DNA of 64,000 bases from RYN-230 sp963720645. GTDB lineage: Bacteria; Actinomycetota; Actinomycetes; Streptosporangiales; Streptosporangiaceae. The first letter of the stretch is position 1. Each line of letters begins with the position of its first letter. The stretch spans positions 624,879 to 688,878 of the forward strand of contig CAVRFX010000019.1 in NCBI GenBank assembly GCA_963720645.1, in the 5' to 3' direction. Shown piece by piece: positions 9,127-18,701 of this stretch. A program made the position numbers and the translations under genes. The notes under the pieces are model-generated. The model made no database searches. It saw nothing but the letters and a program-made list of their open reading frames with translations, and was not told the DNA's origin.

Positions 9127-10022
9127 TACGCCGGGGGCGGGCTGTCCGCCGGGGGCTCGAGGAACGTGGCCCGCTCGCCTTCGAGCCAGTCGGTCAGCCC
9201 CCGGGGCGCATGCCGGGTCACCTCCCGCACGTGCGAGGTGAGCTGGCCCGCCCCGCCCGCGCGGATCCAGGCGAACAGCTCCAGCATGCCCTCGGCCTCC
9301 CAGGGCGCCATGCCGGAGCCCAGCAGCTCCTCCAGGGCCCGGTCTTCCGGCAGGTCGGAGTAGCGCACCTGGCGCGCGAACACCTCGGAAATCCGGCTGG
9401 CCACGTTCGAATAGGTGAGGGACTCGGGGCCGGTCAGGGTGAACACCCGGGCCTCGTCACCGGCTGCGGGGACCGGGCTGGTCAGCACCGCGGCGGCCGC
9501 GTCCGCCACGTCCGCGGCGGCCACGAAGCCCACGTGCCCGTGGCCGGCCGGGGCGTACAGCGTCGCCTCCTGGCGGATGGCCGGGGCGGCCGGCCGCAGC
9601 ATCTCCATGAACGGCGCGGGGGCCAGGTAGCTGACCGGCAGGCCGGTCGCGTCCAGGTGCCGGGCGATCTCGCGGTGACTGCGCATGAAGCGCACATCAC
9701 AGCCGGGATCGGTGAAGCCGTCGGCGGCCATCTTCACCACATGCGGCCCGTGCCCCGCCGCGACCAGCGCGTCGGTGAAGATGATTTCCAGCTCGGCCTG
9801 GGCCTCGCCGGACGGGCTCAGCAGGAAGACCCGGTCGAAGGCCTGCAGCTGCTCCGCGGCCGGCGGCTCGTCGAGCGTGCCGACCAGGTTCTCGCCCGGG
9901 CCGGGCAGGTCGAGGCCCTTGGCTTCCACCCGCACCATCGCGATCGCCTCGGCCCGGGCGTCAGCCAGCGCCTCCAGCAGGCGGTAACCGACCCGTCCGG
10001 TCGCTCCGGTCACCAGGATCAC
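9123..10022 (-). CDS. NmrA-like NAD(P)-binding protein
   Basis: This intact 299-residue atypical short-chain dehydrogenase starts MILVTGATGRVGYRLLEAL, the GxxGxxG dinucleotide-binding motif. Later blocks (GHVGFVAAADVADAAAAVL, FTLTGPESLTYSNVA) are characteristic of NmrA/QorB-type proteins, which sense NAD(P) redox state or reduce quinones. The active-site YxxxK of classical SDRs is not seen. It stands alone on the minus strand. Confidence 0.82.
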   Translation of the reverse strand: MILVTGATGRVGYRLLEALADARAEAIAMVRVEAKGLDLPGPGENLVGTLDEPPAAEQLQAFDRVFLLSPSGEAQAELEIIFTDALVAAGHGPHVVKMAADGFTDPGCDVRFMRSHREIARHLDATGLPVSYLAPAPFMEMLRPAAPAIRQEATLYAPAGHGHVGFVAAADVADAAAAVLTSPVPAAGDEARVFTLTGPESLTYSNVASRISEVFARQVRYSDLPEDRALEELLGSGMAPWEAEGMLELFAWIRAGGAGQLTSHVREVTRHAPRGLTDWLEGERATFLEPPADSPPPAY

Positions 10023-10039
10023 GGGCCGCCTCCTCGTGC

Positions 10040-10073
10040 GCTGTCCTTATGGGCACGCTGTCCTTATGGGCAC
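10040..10073 (+). repeat. Perfect 17-bp direct repeat
   Basis: GCTGTCCTTATGGGCAC occurs twice head to tail, at 10040-10056 and 10057-10073, in the upstream region of the NmrA-like gene. It could be a recent slippage duplication or a duplicated protein-binding site. Confidence 0.85.
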
Positions 10074-10157
10074 CTTACGGGAGGCCTGCCTGGATGCGCT
10101 GGGCGCGTCCCCGACGTACGTTGGTTGGGTGGCAGAAGCGGCGATGCGGCGCTGCCG

Positions 10158-11387
10158 GTGAGACTGCCGTCCGTGCGGGGGCCGAGCCGGGGGGCCTGGC
10201 GCAGATGGTCAATCGTGGCGGGGGGGACCGCCCTCCTGTGCGCCCTGCCCGCGGTGATCGCGGCGCTCCCGGTGCCCGCCTCCGCGATCAGCGCGCCGGC
10301 CCTGCGGGCCCGCATCCTGGCCTCGGCGCGCGTGCCGTACCAGGGATACGCGGAGAGCACCGTGAACCTGGGCCTGCCGGAACTTCCCGACCTGCACAAC
10401 GTGAGCCTGCTGCTGGACGGCACCACCGACCAGTACGTCTGGTACCACTCCCCGGCGTACTGGCGGGCCGACGACGTGACCGGGACCGGGGAGAGTGACA
10501 CCTACGCCGACGGCGGGGTGACGTACCTGTGGAACTACGGGACCAACCTGCTGACCCAGGTGACCGGGGCCGAGCCGGTCCGGCTGCCCCGGGCCCCAGA
10601 CCTGCTCCCGCCCGACCTGGCCCGGCGGCTGCTGGACACCGCGGGCCGCGGCGACCGGATCTCGCGGCTCCCCGACCGCCGCATCGCCGGCGTGGACGCG
10701 GCCGGCCTGCGGCTGGTCCCGGCCGGGACGGGGACCACGATCGGCTCGGTCGAGATCTGGGCCGACCCGGCCAGCGGGCTTCCCGTCGCGGTGCAGATCT
10801 CCGGCCGCGGCACCGGTCACCAGCCTGGCCAGCCCGTGCTGATCAGCACGTTTCTCGAGCTGAGCCGGGCCCAGCCGGACCTTACCGCGGTCATCCCGCA
10901 CCCGGCACCGAACGTGGGGCTCACCACGACCCGGCTGCCGGACGTGGACGGCGTGCTCAACGGCGATGGTGACGGCGACAGCGACGGCACCCCGTTCCCG
11001 CCGCAGCTGGGCGGCCTGCGCCACGTGGCCCTGCCGGGCAGCCCGCCGGGGGTGGCGGTCTACGGCACCGGGTTCTCCCGGTTCGTGCTGCTCCCGCTGC
11101 CCCGCGGGGTCGGCACGGACGCGCTCAACGCCGCGATCCAGGCCGGGGCGGACAGCGTGACGCTCCGCGCAGCCGGAGGGGCAGCCGGAGGGGCAGCCGG
11201 AGGGGCCCCGGGCACGGCCCCGGCCAGCGTGCTGATCCGCACGCCGCTGCTGTCCGTTCTGATGGTCAGGGCCGGGTTCCACCACGCCGTGTTCCTGTTC
11301 ACCGGAGCGGTGACCCCGGCCGTACTGGAGAACTCGGCCAGCGCCCTGGTCACCGACTTGTCACAGAGGCACAGGTTCCCTCGATGA
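10158..11387 (+). CDS. LolA/RseB-like exported protein linked to an ABC transporter
   Basis: The start is taken as GTG 10158, giving a short basic head and a signal segment (GGTALLCALPAVIAALPVPASA). The body (ALRARILASARVPYQGYAES, LDGTTDQYVWYHSPAYWRADD) resembles the one-sheet half-barrel of LolA and the RseB N-terminal domain, which binds lipid or lipoprotein ligands. A Gly/Ala repeat (AAGGAAGGAAGG) lies near the C-terminus. It overlaps the ABC ATPase start by four bases, so the three genes to 13161 form one operon. The ligand is unknown. Confidence 0.65.
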   Translation: MRLPSVRGPSRGAWRRWSIVAGGTALLCALPAVIAALPVPASAISAPALRARILASARVPYQGYAESTVNLGLPELPDLHNVSLLLDGTTDQYVWYHSPAYWRADDVTGTGESDTYADGGVTYLWNYGTNLLTQVTGAEPVRLPRAPDLLPPDLARRLLDTAGRGDRISRLPDRRIAGVDAAGLRLVPAGTGTTIGSVEIWADPASGLPVAVQISGRGTGHQPGQPVLISTFLELSRAQPDLTAVIPHPAPNVGLTTTRLPDVDGVLNGDGDGDSDGTPFPPQLGGLRHVALPGSPPGVAVYGTGFSRFVLLPLPRGVGTDALNAAIQAGADSVTLRAAGGAAGGAAGGAPGTAPASVLIRTPLLSVLMVRAGFHHAVFLFTGAVTPAVLENSASALVTDLSQRHRFPR

Positions 11388-12315
11388 TCGTCACCCGCGG
11401 GCTCACCAAGCGCTACGGCCCCCTGCTCGTGGTGGACCAGGTTGACCTGGACGTCCGGGAGGGTGACCGGTACGGGTTCCTCGGGCCCAACGGCTCCGGG
11501 AAGACCACGGTGGTCCGGATGCTGCTCGGCCTGGTCTACGCGACCAGCGGCGAGATCTCGGTCCTCGGCCAGCCGGTACCGAAACGGGCCGCCGAGGTGC
11601 TGCCCTCGATCGGCTCGCTGGTGGAGGGCCCGTCCGCATACGGCCACCTGTCCGGCCGGGCCAACCTGGCCCTGATCGACGCGGCCGGCAAGTCCGGCAG
11701 CCGCCGGACCCGGCGCAGCCGGATCGCCGACACCCTGGACCGGGTTGGCCTCGGCGGCATCGACAACCGCCCGGTCAAGAGGTACTCCCTGGGCATGCGC
11801 CAGCGGCTCGGCCTGGCCGCCGCCCTGCTGCGCACCCCGAAACTGCTTATCCTCGACGAGCCGACCAACGGCCTGGACCCGCAGGGCATCCGGGAGATCC
11901 GCGACCTGCTGATCGAGCTGAACGCGGCCGGCACCACCGTCTTCCTGTCCAGCCACCAGCTCAGCGAGGTCGAGCAGCTGTGCACCCGGGTCGGGATCGT
12001 GAACCGCGGCCGGCTGGTCCGGCAGGACGACCTGGACACGCTGCGCGCGCTGACCGGGCGGTCGATCGTCCGCACCCCCGACACCGACCGGGCCCGTGAG
12101 GTGCTGGACGGCCAGATCGAGCTGCGCAGGGCCGGCTGGTCATCGCGGACCCGGACACCGCCGCGCTCAACTCCCGCCTGGTCGCTCACGGGGTCCGGGT
12201 CACCGAGATCGCCGCCGAGCGGCGGTCGCTGGAGGACGTGGTGCTGTCGGTCACCGGCTCAGGTTCTGACCGTGTCGGGGAGGGGCCGGATCGGGCCTGG
12301 GGAGGGCGGCCACCG
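11384..12315 (+). CDS. ABC transporter ATP-binding protein (frame break near 12131)
   Basis: The sequence holds a Walker A (GPNGSGKTT), a signature-like YSLGMRQRLGLAAALL, Walker B (LLILDEPTNGLD) and the H-loop (SSHQLSEVEQ). It belongs to the drug/bacitracin export group. One base is missing near 12131; with it, the C-terminus reads QGRLVIADPDTAALNSRLV and then SLEDVVLSVTG as expected. In that corrected frame there is no stop before the permease, so either a second indel hides the stop or ATPase and permease are fused. Confidence 0.82.
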
Positions 12316-13161
12316 GTGATCCGCGTCGAGCTGGTGAAGCTGGCCCGCCGCCCGCGCAGCTGGGTGAGCCTCGCGCTGCTGTGCGGCCTGCCCGTGCTCG
12401 TGGCGGTGTTCGTCGCGGTCACCCATCTCGCCCCGCCGCCGGGCCAGGGCCCGGCGCTGCTGTCCGCGGTGCTGTCCAGCGGGTCGCTGTACCCGGCCGC
12501 AGCGCTCGCGATCGTGCTGCCGATCTTCCTGCCCGTGGCGGTCGCGGTCGTGGCCGGCGACTCCATCGCGGGCGAGGCGGGCTCGGGGACGCTGCGGTAC
12601 CTGCTGGCCCGGCCGGTGGGGCGGACCAGGCTGCTGGGCGCCAAGCTGATCGCGCTCATCGTGTTCACGCTGTCCGCGGTGATCCTGGTCGCGGTGACCG
12701 CCTACCTGACCGGCATCGCGCTGTTCGGTGCGGCGCCGGTGGCCGCCACGCCTGGCGGCCTGACCACCTCCAACATCGCGGCGACCTCGCTGTCCGGCAG
12801 CGGGCTGTCCCCGGCGGAGATCGCGCTGCGGACGGTCGGGGCGGTCGCCTTCATCGCGGTGTCCATGCTCGGCGTGGGCGCGATCGCGCTGTTCCTGTCC
12901 ACCATCACCGACTCGGCCCTCGGCGCCGCCCTCGGGGCGCTGGCCGCGCTGATCACCAGCGAGGTGCTGGTCACGCTCAACTCCGCCTCGGCCGTCAACC
13001 CCTACCTGCCCACCCGGTACTGGCTGGCCTGGATCGACTTCTTCCGCGACCCGATCGTCTGGCGGAACATCGAGCGGGGCTTCGCGGTGCAGGGGGTGTA
13101 CGTGCTGGTGTTCCTGGCCGCGTCCTGGGCGCACTTCGCGACCAAGGACATCACCAGCTGA
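12316..13161 (+). CDS. ABC transporter permease (ABC-2 type)
   Basis: This membrane protein has about six hydrophobic segments, including VSLALLCGLPVLVAVFVAV, LAIVLPIFLPVAVAVVAGD and LIALIVFTLSAVILVAVTAY. The motif GEAGSGTLRYLLARPVGR is typical of ABC-2 permeases that pair with the preceding kind of ATPase. The start is taken as GTG 12316 by analogy with relatives; the open frame extends upstream into the ATPase. It ends 18 bases from the convergent cyclase gene. Confidence 0.78.
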   Translation: MIRVELVKLARRPRSWVSLALLCGLPVLVAVFVAVTHLAPPPGQGPALLSAVLSSGSLYPAAALAIVLPIFLPVAVAVVAGDSIAGEAGSGTLRYLLARPVGRTRLLGAKLIALIVFTLSAVILVAVTAYLTGIALFGAAPVAATPGGLTTSNIAATSLSGSGLSPAEIALRTVGAVAFIAVSMLGVGAIALFLSTITDSALGAALGALAALITSEVLVTLNSASAVNPYLPTRYWLAWIDFFRDPIVWRNIERGFAVQGVYVLVFLAASWAHFATKDITS

Positions 13162-13179
13162 GCCGCGGGTGCCGGGCGG

Positions 13180-14449
13180 TCATCCGGGGCTGGCGGCCAG
13201 CACGCACACCCGGTTCCGCCCGGCCTCCTTGGCCTGGTACAGGGCATGGTCGGCGGAGGCCAGCAGCTCGTCCAGGTCGCGGCGGGACGAACCGAGGGCG
13301 GCCACGCCGACGGAGATCGTGACCTGGCTGCCCGCGCCGCCGGCCACGGGGGTGACGATCGTGGAGATCTTCTCCCGCAGCCGCTCGGTGATCTGCCGGG
13401 CCTCCGCCGCGTCGGTGCCGGGCAGCAGGATGCAGAACTCCTCGCCGCCGAACCGGCCGGTCAGATCGCCGTCGCGCAGCAGCGCGCTCAGGGCGCTGGC
13501 CACGGCGGCCAGCACGGCGTCCCCGGCCAGGTGGCCGAAGGTGTCGTTGACGTTCTTGAAGTGATCGATGTCGGCGATGGCCACCGAGAGCGGGATCCGG
13601 GCCCGGGCCGCCCGCGCGGTCTCCAGCCGGGCTTCCCGCAGCCAGGTGCCGACGTTGAGCAGCCCGGTCTTGGTGTCGATGCGGGACGCGTTCGACCAGC
13701 TGGGCGTGCCGGAAGGAGCGGTGCAGCAGGGCTACTAACGGGAGCGCGCCGAGCGACAGGAACGGGCTGGCCGTGACCGCGTGGGCGACCATGAGGCCGA
13801 CCGACAGCTCGGCCGCGTCGTGGAACAGGGGCTCGCGGGAGAACAGGTTCTCCCGCACGCTGGCGGCCGGGTCGGACCCTTTGACCGCGGTCATCACCAG
13901 GACCTTGTTGACCGCGGACTTGAGCACGCCGCACGCGGCCGCGGCCAGCGTCCAGGCCAGCACCCGGGCCTGGGCGCCGGGGGCGGCCGCGACGGCCAGC
14001 GGTGAGATCAGATGGAACGCCGCCGAGGCCGCGCCATAGGACAGGCCGACCGCCGCGGCGGTGAACACCCGGCGGTGCACCAGCGTGGACCGCACCCGCC
14101 ACTGCACCAGGGCCATCCGCGGGATCGGCACCAGGAGCGCGTAGAGCGGGGGAAGCAGCAGCGCCAGCGGCAGCTCCCAGATCGCGTGCACGTCCTTGAC
14201 CAGGCCCGCAGGCTCACCGGCGCGGCGGGTCAGCTCCACGGTCAGCAGGTTGCAGGCGAGCAGGACCCCGGCGAGCTCCAGGTCGGCGCCGTGGATCCGG
14301 GTGGACGCGGCGCACAGCGCGATGACCGCCAGGTCCGCGGCCATCACGGCCGCGATGAAGGCCAGTAACCAGCCGGGAAGGGCCCAGGCCTGCCATCGGT
14401 GACTATAAGCGAGGGTCCGATTTCTCATCGTAATAGCATTACCGCCCAT
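13180..14449 (-). CDS. Membrane-bound diguanylate cyclase (frame break near 13695)
   Basis: An N-terminal block of several membrane segments (WALPGWLLAFIAAVMAADLAVIAL onward) is followed by a GGDEF domain. The active-site motif is GGEEF in RFGGEEFCILLPG. An RDGD I-site lies exactly five residues before it, so product inhibition by c-di-GMP is expected. IADIDHFKNVNDTFGHLAGD provides the metal Asp. One extra base near 13695 splits the frame; removing it gives QLVDASRIDTKTGLLNVGTW. It should synthesise c-di-GMP at the membrane in response to an unknown signal. Confidence 0.82.
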
Positions 14450-14819
14450 TTGTTACGCTCTGGGCATATGAATCCGAGCTCCTAGCCGGGTGGCTTCCGC
14501 CAGGGAGGAGGTGGCTGGCATGCGCGGCGAAGGCTGGACGTGACGCCCGATGTGCGCCGGCGGGCGCGCCGGGGCTGGCTAACGGGCTGGCTAACCACAC
14601 GCGTGCCCCGCCGTATCGTGCACCGCAATCTCCCCCCGGGGTGTACCCCCAATAAGGTAATGAACGGTGGCGAATATGTCACCAGCGGGAATCATTCCGC
14701 TGGCCGTTTTGCCGCGACTCATCCTGATATTACTTTGAAGTGCGGATGAGTTTTTGGTCCCGCAATGGCCGTCCGGTGACCCGGGCGAGGGCAGCGGGCG
14801 GGCCGCGCTGGCGTTGGCG
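14450..14819. other. Intergenic region, no gene seen
   Basis: These 370 bases separate the divergently oriented cyclase start from the 3' end of the HxlR gene. The stretch is locally less GC-rich (14640-14760) and has no open frame with family resemblance. A plus-strand frame at 14540-14749 has no plausible start context and looks accidental. The upstream part must hold the cyclase promoter. Confidence 0.5.
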
Positions 14820-15227
14820 CTACCGTGCCTCCGGGCCTGCGGCCCCCTGCGGGGCCGGGGCGTTCGCCGCGAACCAGGCGTCCAGCGAGTCGAGCTCCGC
14901 GACGAGCCGCCGGGCGAACTCGGTCGCCCAGTAATGCGTCTCGCGCGGGAACCGCCGTACCTCGCGGCGGCTCACGTAGCCCGCGTCCTCCAGATGACGC
15001 AGCCGGTCACGCATGACCTTCCAGGTCAGCTGGTGCCCGTCACAGGCCTGCTCGTTGATCGCGTCCAGCAGATCGGTGGGCCGGGCGTCCCCCTCGGCCA
15101 GATTGGCCAGAATGGCCAGATCCCACCGCCCCCTGATGCTGGCCAGAAACCGCATGAAGTGCTGCCAGTTCAAAACGGGCCCCCCGCCGGTCTGCGCCGT
15201 ACTCCGCAGGGCGATCTGCCACGGCAC
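14820..15227 (-). CDS. HxlR-family winged-helix regulator
   Basis: This 135-residue protein contains RGRWDLAILANLAEGDARPTDLLDAI, LTWKVMRDRLRHLEDAGYVSRREVRRFP and THYWATEFARRLVAELDSLDAW, the order of helices and wing in HxlR/MarR-like regulators. It lacks the CxxC redox residues of some members. Such proteins usually control a neighbouring gene; the divergent XRE-type regulator at 15377 is the nearest candidate. The effector is unknown. Confidence 0.8.
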   Translation of the reverse strand: MPWQIALRSTAQTGGGPVLNWQHFMRFLASIRGRWDLAILANLAEGDARPTDLLDAINEQACDGHQLTWKVMRDRLRHLEDAGYVSRREVRRFPRETHYWATEFARRLVAELDSLDAWFAANAPAPQGAAGPEAR

Positions 15228-15376
15228 CCGCCTTTCCGGTCACGCCACTGGCCGGTAGTGTGACGGCGGGTCCGGTCCAGCGGCATCGGTGGCCAGGTGG
15301 GAAGACGATCATCGCGATGCTGGGAGCGACTCATAGTCGTCCAGGAAAACATAGCCGCCGGGGGCAGGCCGGAACT

Positions 15377-16253
15377 GTGAGTTCCCATCACGCTGCGGGC
15401 ACGGGCAGGTACCTGCCCGGGGACAGTGAGCGGCGCGATGGCGGACCGGCTGAGGCCGCGTGGCGAAGGCGGAGCGAGCTCAGCGACCTCCTGCTGAGCT
15501 GCCGGTCGAGGATGGTGAGGCGGGACGCGGCAGGCCACGAGCGCAACCTGCGGCAGCAGGACGTCGCCGACCTGGTCGGGATCAGCTCCCGCTACTACGC
15601 CTCGTTCGAGCGTGGCGAGATCAGCAAACCGGGCGTCCGCCTCGTCGAATCCGTCGCCGCCGCGCTGCGCATGACCGGCGCCCAGCGCTCCGCCCTGCAC
15701 GTGCTGGCCCTGGGGCACGACCCGCCCATGCCGGCCCGGCCGGCCGGATTCCCGGCGCAGCCGCCGGTGGTGCCGCCGGCGCTGCGGGAGCTGGTCCGGC
15801 GGCTGGACCCCACGCCGGCGGCGATCACCGACGAGATGTGGACCGTGCTGGCCCGCAACGCGGCGATGACCCGCTGGGTGGGGGAGTACCTCGATCAGGT
15901 GCCGCCCGATCAGCAGAACCTGATCCTGTACCTGTTCAGCCCGCAGGCCCGGCAGGTCCTGGCCGACGTGGACGGCGACCGGCAGGCGGCCGTGGCCGGG
16001 CTGAGGTACCAGTACGCGCGGAACGTCGCCAGCCCGCGGTTCGCCGTCCTGGTCGACCGCCTCCTCGCCACCGGCCAGGAGGCCCGGGACCTGTGGAAAC
16101 GCCATGACCTGGAAATCCCGCGGAAGCTCTACCAGGTGCGGATTCAGGCCGGGCCAGGGCGCGGCGGAGGTGAGCGTGGTCTTCACGGCGCTGTCGGCCC
16201 GCCTGTGGCTGCTGGTCGCGATGCTTCCGGAAGGCCGCGCGGATCCCGGCTAA
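15377..16253 (+). CDS. XRE-family regulator with MmyB-like ligand domain (frame break near 16145)
   Basis: A helix-turn-helix (RQQDVADLVGISSRYYASFERGE) is followed by an MmyB-type PAS-like domain, recognisable from WVGEYLDQVPPDQQNLILYLFSP, QAAVAGLRYQYARN and HDLEIPRKLYQVR. These regulators are thought to bind fatty acids. The frame breaks near 16145; the next frame supplies AAEVSVVFTALSARLWLLVA and the stop at 16253, matching the usual family C-terminus. The start is uncertain: GTG 15377 is used, but the frame is open upstream. Confidence 0.72.
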
Positions 16254-16358
16254 CGCACCGGAAAGTGCGGGTGATGGCACCCGGATGTGCGCATGAGCCG
16301 CCTATTGAATCAAAAAGCGCGCTGGGTGTAATTATCGGGTCATCAAGAGAACACGGTA

Positions 16359-16931
16359 ATGGTCATTTCCTTCGGTGCGGGAGGCGTGATCGTGACGATG
16401 GGGCGGCGTCTGAGCGTGATCCCGTCCGCTTCGGCGGCCGGCCGGGGAGCTGCGGACCGGGGGCCCGCGTGTCCCCGCGGTGATCGGGATCTGACCGCCG
16501 TCCGGGCGCTGGCCGAGTGCGGGGAGCTGGCCGCGGCGGCCGCCCGGCCGACCGCCGCGGACGGCCGGCCGCTGCCCGCCGGGCCGGCCGGGGAGCTGGC
16601 CCGCGAGATCGCCCGCGGGCTGGTCGAGGGGGGCTTCCCGGTGCACCACTGCGCGGGCTGGGATCCGCAGCGGCGGATCGGCGGCGTCTGCGTGCGGCCG
16701 GTCCCGGTCCGGGCGGACCCGGCGGGCGCGGGCGCGGTGATCGTGAGCTGGGCGGTGCACGATCTGCTGGCGCTGGACCCGGCCCGCGAGGCGGAATGCG
16801 AGGCGGCCAAGGAGATCATGAACATGGCGCTCGCCGAGACGCTGTCCGCGCTGGGGTACACCATCCAGCCGTTCGGGGCCAGCGGCGTCTGGATGGCGAC
16901 CGGGCGCCGGCCCGCCGGGCAGGAGGCCTAG
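16359..16931 (+). CDS. Uncharacterised actinobacterial protein, 190 aa
   Basis: I do not recognise a family. The protein has an Ala/Arg-rich N-terminal third and a better-ordered C-terminal part (GELAREIARGLVEGGFPVHHC, GAVIVSWAVHDLLALDPAREAECEAAKEIMNMALAETLSALGYTIQPFG). Its codon use is typical of the region, and it overlaps the opposing lipase-like gene by four bases at the stop. The ATG at 16359 may be too early; an ATG at 16398 is an alternative. Confidence 0.5.
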   Translation: MVISFGAGGVIVTMGRRLSVIPSASAAGRGAADRGPACPRGDRDLTAVRALAECGELAAAAARPTAADGRPLPAGPAGELAREIARGLVEGGFPVHHCAGWDPQRRIGGVCVRPVPVRADPAGAGAVIVSWAVHDLLALDPAREAECEAAKEIMNMALAETLSALGYTIQPFGASGVWMATGRRPAGQEA

Positions 16932-17737
16932 CCGCAGTCGGCGGCCGTCGGAGCGCGGGCCGGGCCGGACCCCAGGGCCTGCAGCACCATGGCGGTAACG
17001 GCCGGGCTGGTCGGCAGCTGGGAGTGGCTGACCGCCGCGGCGGGGCAGACCGACTGGATGGGCACGTTGAGCGCCCCGGCCAGCCGCGCGGAGTCCGGCG
17101 GGGTGACGGTCGTGTCGTCGGTGGTCCACAGCGACAGCCAGCGTGGCCGGGCCGGCACGGCCGTCGCGTCCAGGCGGCTGAGCAGCTTGCTGCCCGGGAC
17201 CAGCTGCTGGCACGCGGCCGGGCACGCGCCGGGCACGAACGCCTCGGCCGCCGAGGCCAGCTGGGTGCCGTGGAACGGGGAGCCCAGCGTGATGACCCGC
17301 CGGGCCTTGCGCAGGCCCCCGTCGTCCCGGGCCCACAGCAGGGTGGTGACCCCGCCCGCCGAGTAGCCGATCACGTCAACCGACGGCGCGCCGCCGCGCA
17401 GGGCCCGGTTGACCGCGGTGTTCAGCACGCCGGCGTCGGCGATCAGGCTGCCGGTGCCGTTACCGGGCAGATGCAGCACGGTCGCCTGCCGCCCGGCCGC
17501 GCGGATCCGGCGCGCCAGCACCGACAGCGACCCGGTGCTCCCGCCGTACCCCGGGACGAGCAGCACCGGCCCGGGACGGTCCTGCGCGGGCTGGCCTGCC
17601 ACCGGGGCAGCGCCGCCGCCCCCGCCGGCGGCCAGCGCCGCCACGAGCACCGCGACCACGATCACCGCCGCGAGCCCGGCCACGCCCGCCACGAACAGCC
17701 GCCGCCGCGGCGAAAGCCGGCCGAGGATGGGCCTCAC
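16928..17737 (-). CDS. Secreted or membrane-anchored lipase-like alpha/beta hydrolase
   Basis: It starts at GTG 17737 with a basic head and a strong hydrophobic segment (LFVAGVAGLAAVIVVAVLVAALAA). The hydrolase core has an oxyanion-loop motif LLVPGYGGSTGS, the nucleophile elbow GYSAGG and a late His in VSHSQLPTSP. Two Cys pairs (CPAACQQ, and others near the end) fit an extracytoplasmic protein with disulfides. It resembles Streptomyces-type extracellular lipases and esterases. Confidence 0.78.
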   Translation of the reverse strand: MRPILGRLSPRRRLFVAGVAGLAAVIVVAVLVAALAAGGGGGAAPVAGQPAQDRPGPVLLVPGYGGSTGSLSVLARRIRAAGRQATVLHLPGNGTGSLIADAGVLNTAVNRALRGGAPSVDVIGYSAGGVTTLLWARDDGGLRKARRVITLGSPFHGTQLASAAEAFVPGACPAACQQLVPGSKLLSRLDATAVPARPRWLSLWTTDDTTVTPPDSARLAGALNVPIQSVCPAAAVSHSQLPTSPAVTAMVLQALGSGPARAPTAADCG

Positions 17738-17799
17738 GGGTCACCGCCGTCCGTGATCGCGGTCGATAAGGGGCGCTATGGGGCAGATCCTGACCGTGA

Positions 17800-18699
17800 T
17801 CACGAGGGGGGGCCCGGGACGCCGGTCGTCGAGGGGGACAGGCTGCGGGGATCGCGGGCCGGCCAGGCGCCCCGCTCGGCGGCGGCCAGGAACCGGTCCA
17901 CGGCCTGGTTGAACAGGTGCGGCTCCTCGAGGTTGGCCGTGTGCCCGGTGCGCGGCAGCACGGCCAGGCCCGCGGTGGGGATGGTCCGCTTGAGCATCAG
18001 CGCCACGTCCAGGCAGCCGTCATCCTCGTCGCCCGCCAGCACCAGCAGCGGCGTGCCGATCCGGGCCAGCTCGTCCCGCAGCGCGTACAGCGACGGCCGG
18101 CCCGCCTGCACGCCGCGCATGGTCAGCGCGGACCCCGGCGCCGAGTGCCCGGCCAGCGCGTCCGCGAACTCGGCCCAGCCGCGCGGGTTCTTGTTCTGGA
18201 ACTGCACCCGGGCCGGGCCCAGCGCGTACCACGACGCGACCTCCCGGGCCCCGTCGCGCTCGAACGCCGCCGCGATCGCCTCGCACTCGGCGCGGAACGC
18301 GGCCTGCCGGTCCGGCGCTGCGCCGTAGCCGGCCCCGGCGGCCACCGTGGACAGGACCCGGCCGGGGTGCCGGAGCGTCAGGTGCAGCGCCGCGAAGCCG
18401 CCCATGGACAGGCCGACCACGTGCGCGGCCGGGATGCCCAGCCCGTCCAGCACCGCGACCGCGTCGGCCACCGCCCGCTCCTGGGAGTAGGCGGCCGGAT
18501 CGGCGGGCACGCCGGACGGCGGGTAGCCCCGCGCCGCGTAGGTCACGCAGCGGTAGCGGGACGAGAAGAACCGGACCTGCGGCTCCCAGCTCCGGTGATC
18601 ACCCGCGAACTCGTGCAGGAACAGCAGCGGCGTGCCCCGGCCCGTGCTCTCGGCGTGCAGGCTGACCCCGTCGGGGGTGGTGATGCCCGTGGTGGTCAT
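17800..18699 (-). CDS. Alpha/beta-fold hydrolase of the catabolic operon
   Basis: This is a cytoplasmic hydrolase with LLFLHEFAGDHRSW, the nucleophile elbow VVGLSMGGFAAL, an acid region LLVLAGDEDDG and catalytic His in LPRTGHTANLEEP. Ring-cleavage and enol-lactone hydrolases have this architecture. Its ATG at 18699 lies two bases after the GntR stop, and an ATG at 18708 overlaps that stop, so it is the last gene of the minus-strand molybdenum-hydroxylase operon. It may hydrolyse a hydroxylated ring product. Confidence 0.8.
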   Translation of the reverse strand: MTTTGITTPDGVSLHAESTGRGTPLLFLHEFAGDHRSWEPQVRFFSSRYRCVTYAARGYPPSGVPADPAAYSQERAVADAVAVLDGLGIPAAHVVGLSMGGFAALHLTLRHPGRVLSTVAAGAGYGAAPDRQAAFRAECEAIAAAFERDGAREVASWYALGPARVQFQNKNPRGWAEFADALAGHSAPGSALTMRGVQAGRPSLYALRDELARIGTPLLVLAGDEDDGCLDVALMLKRTIPTAGLAVLPRTGHTANLEEPHLFNQAVDRFLAAAERGAWPARDPRSLSPSTTGVPGPPS

Positions 18700-18701
18700 G
18701 T

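Noticed and set aside
13151..14102. Long open frames antisense to, or out of frame with, the diguanylate cyclase
   Set aside because: Their sequences are Arg/Pro/Gly/Ala-rich with no family resemblance, as expected of shadow frames in GC-rich DNA; the cyclase frames explain the region.
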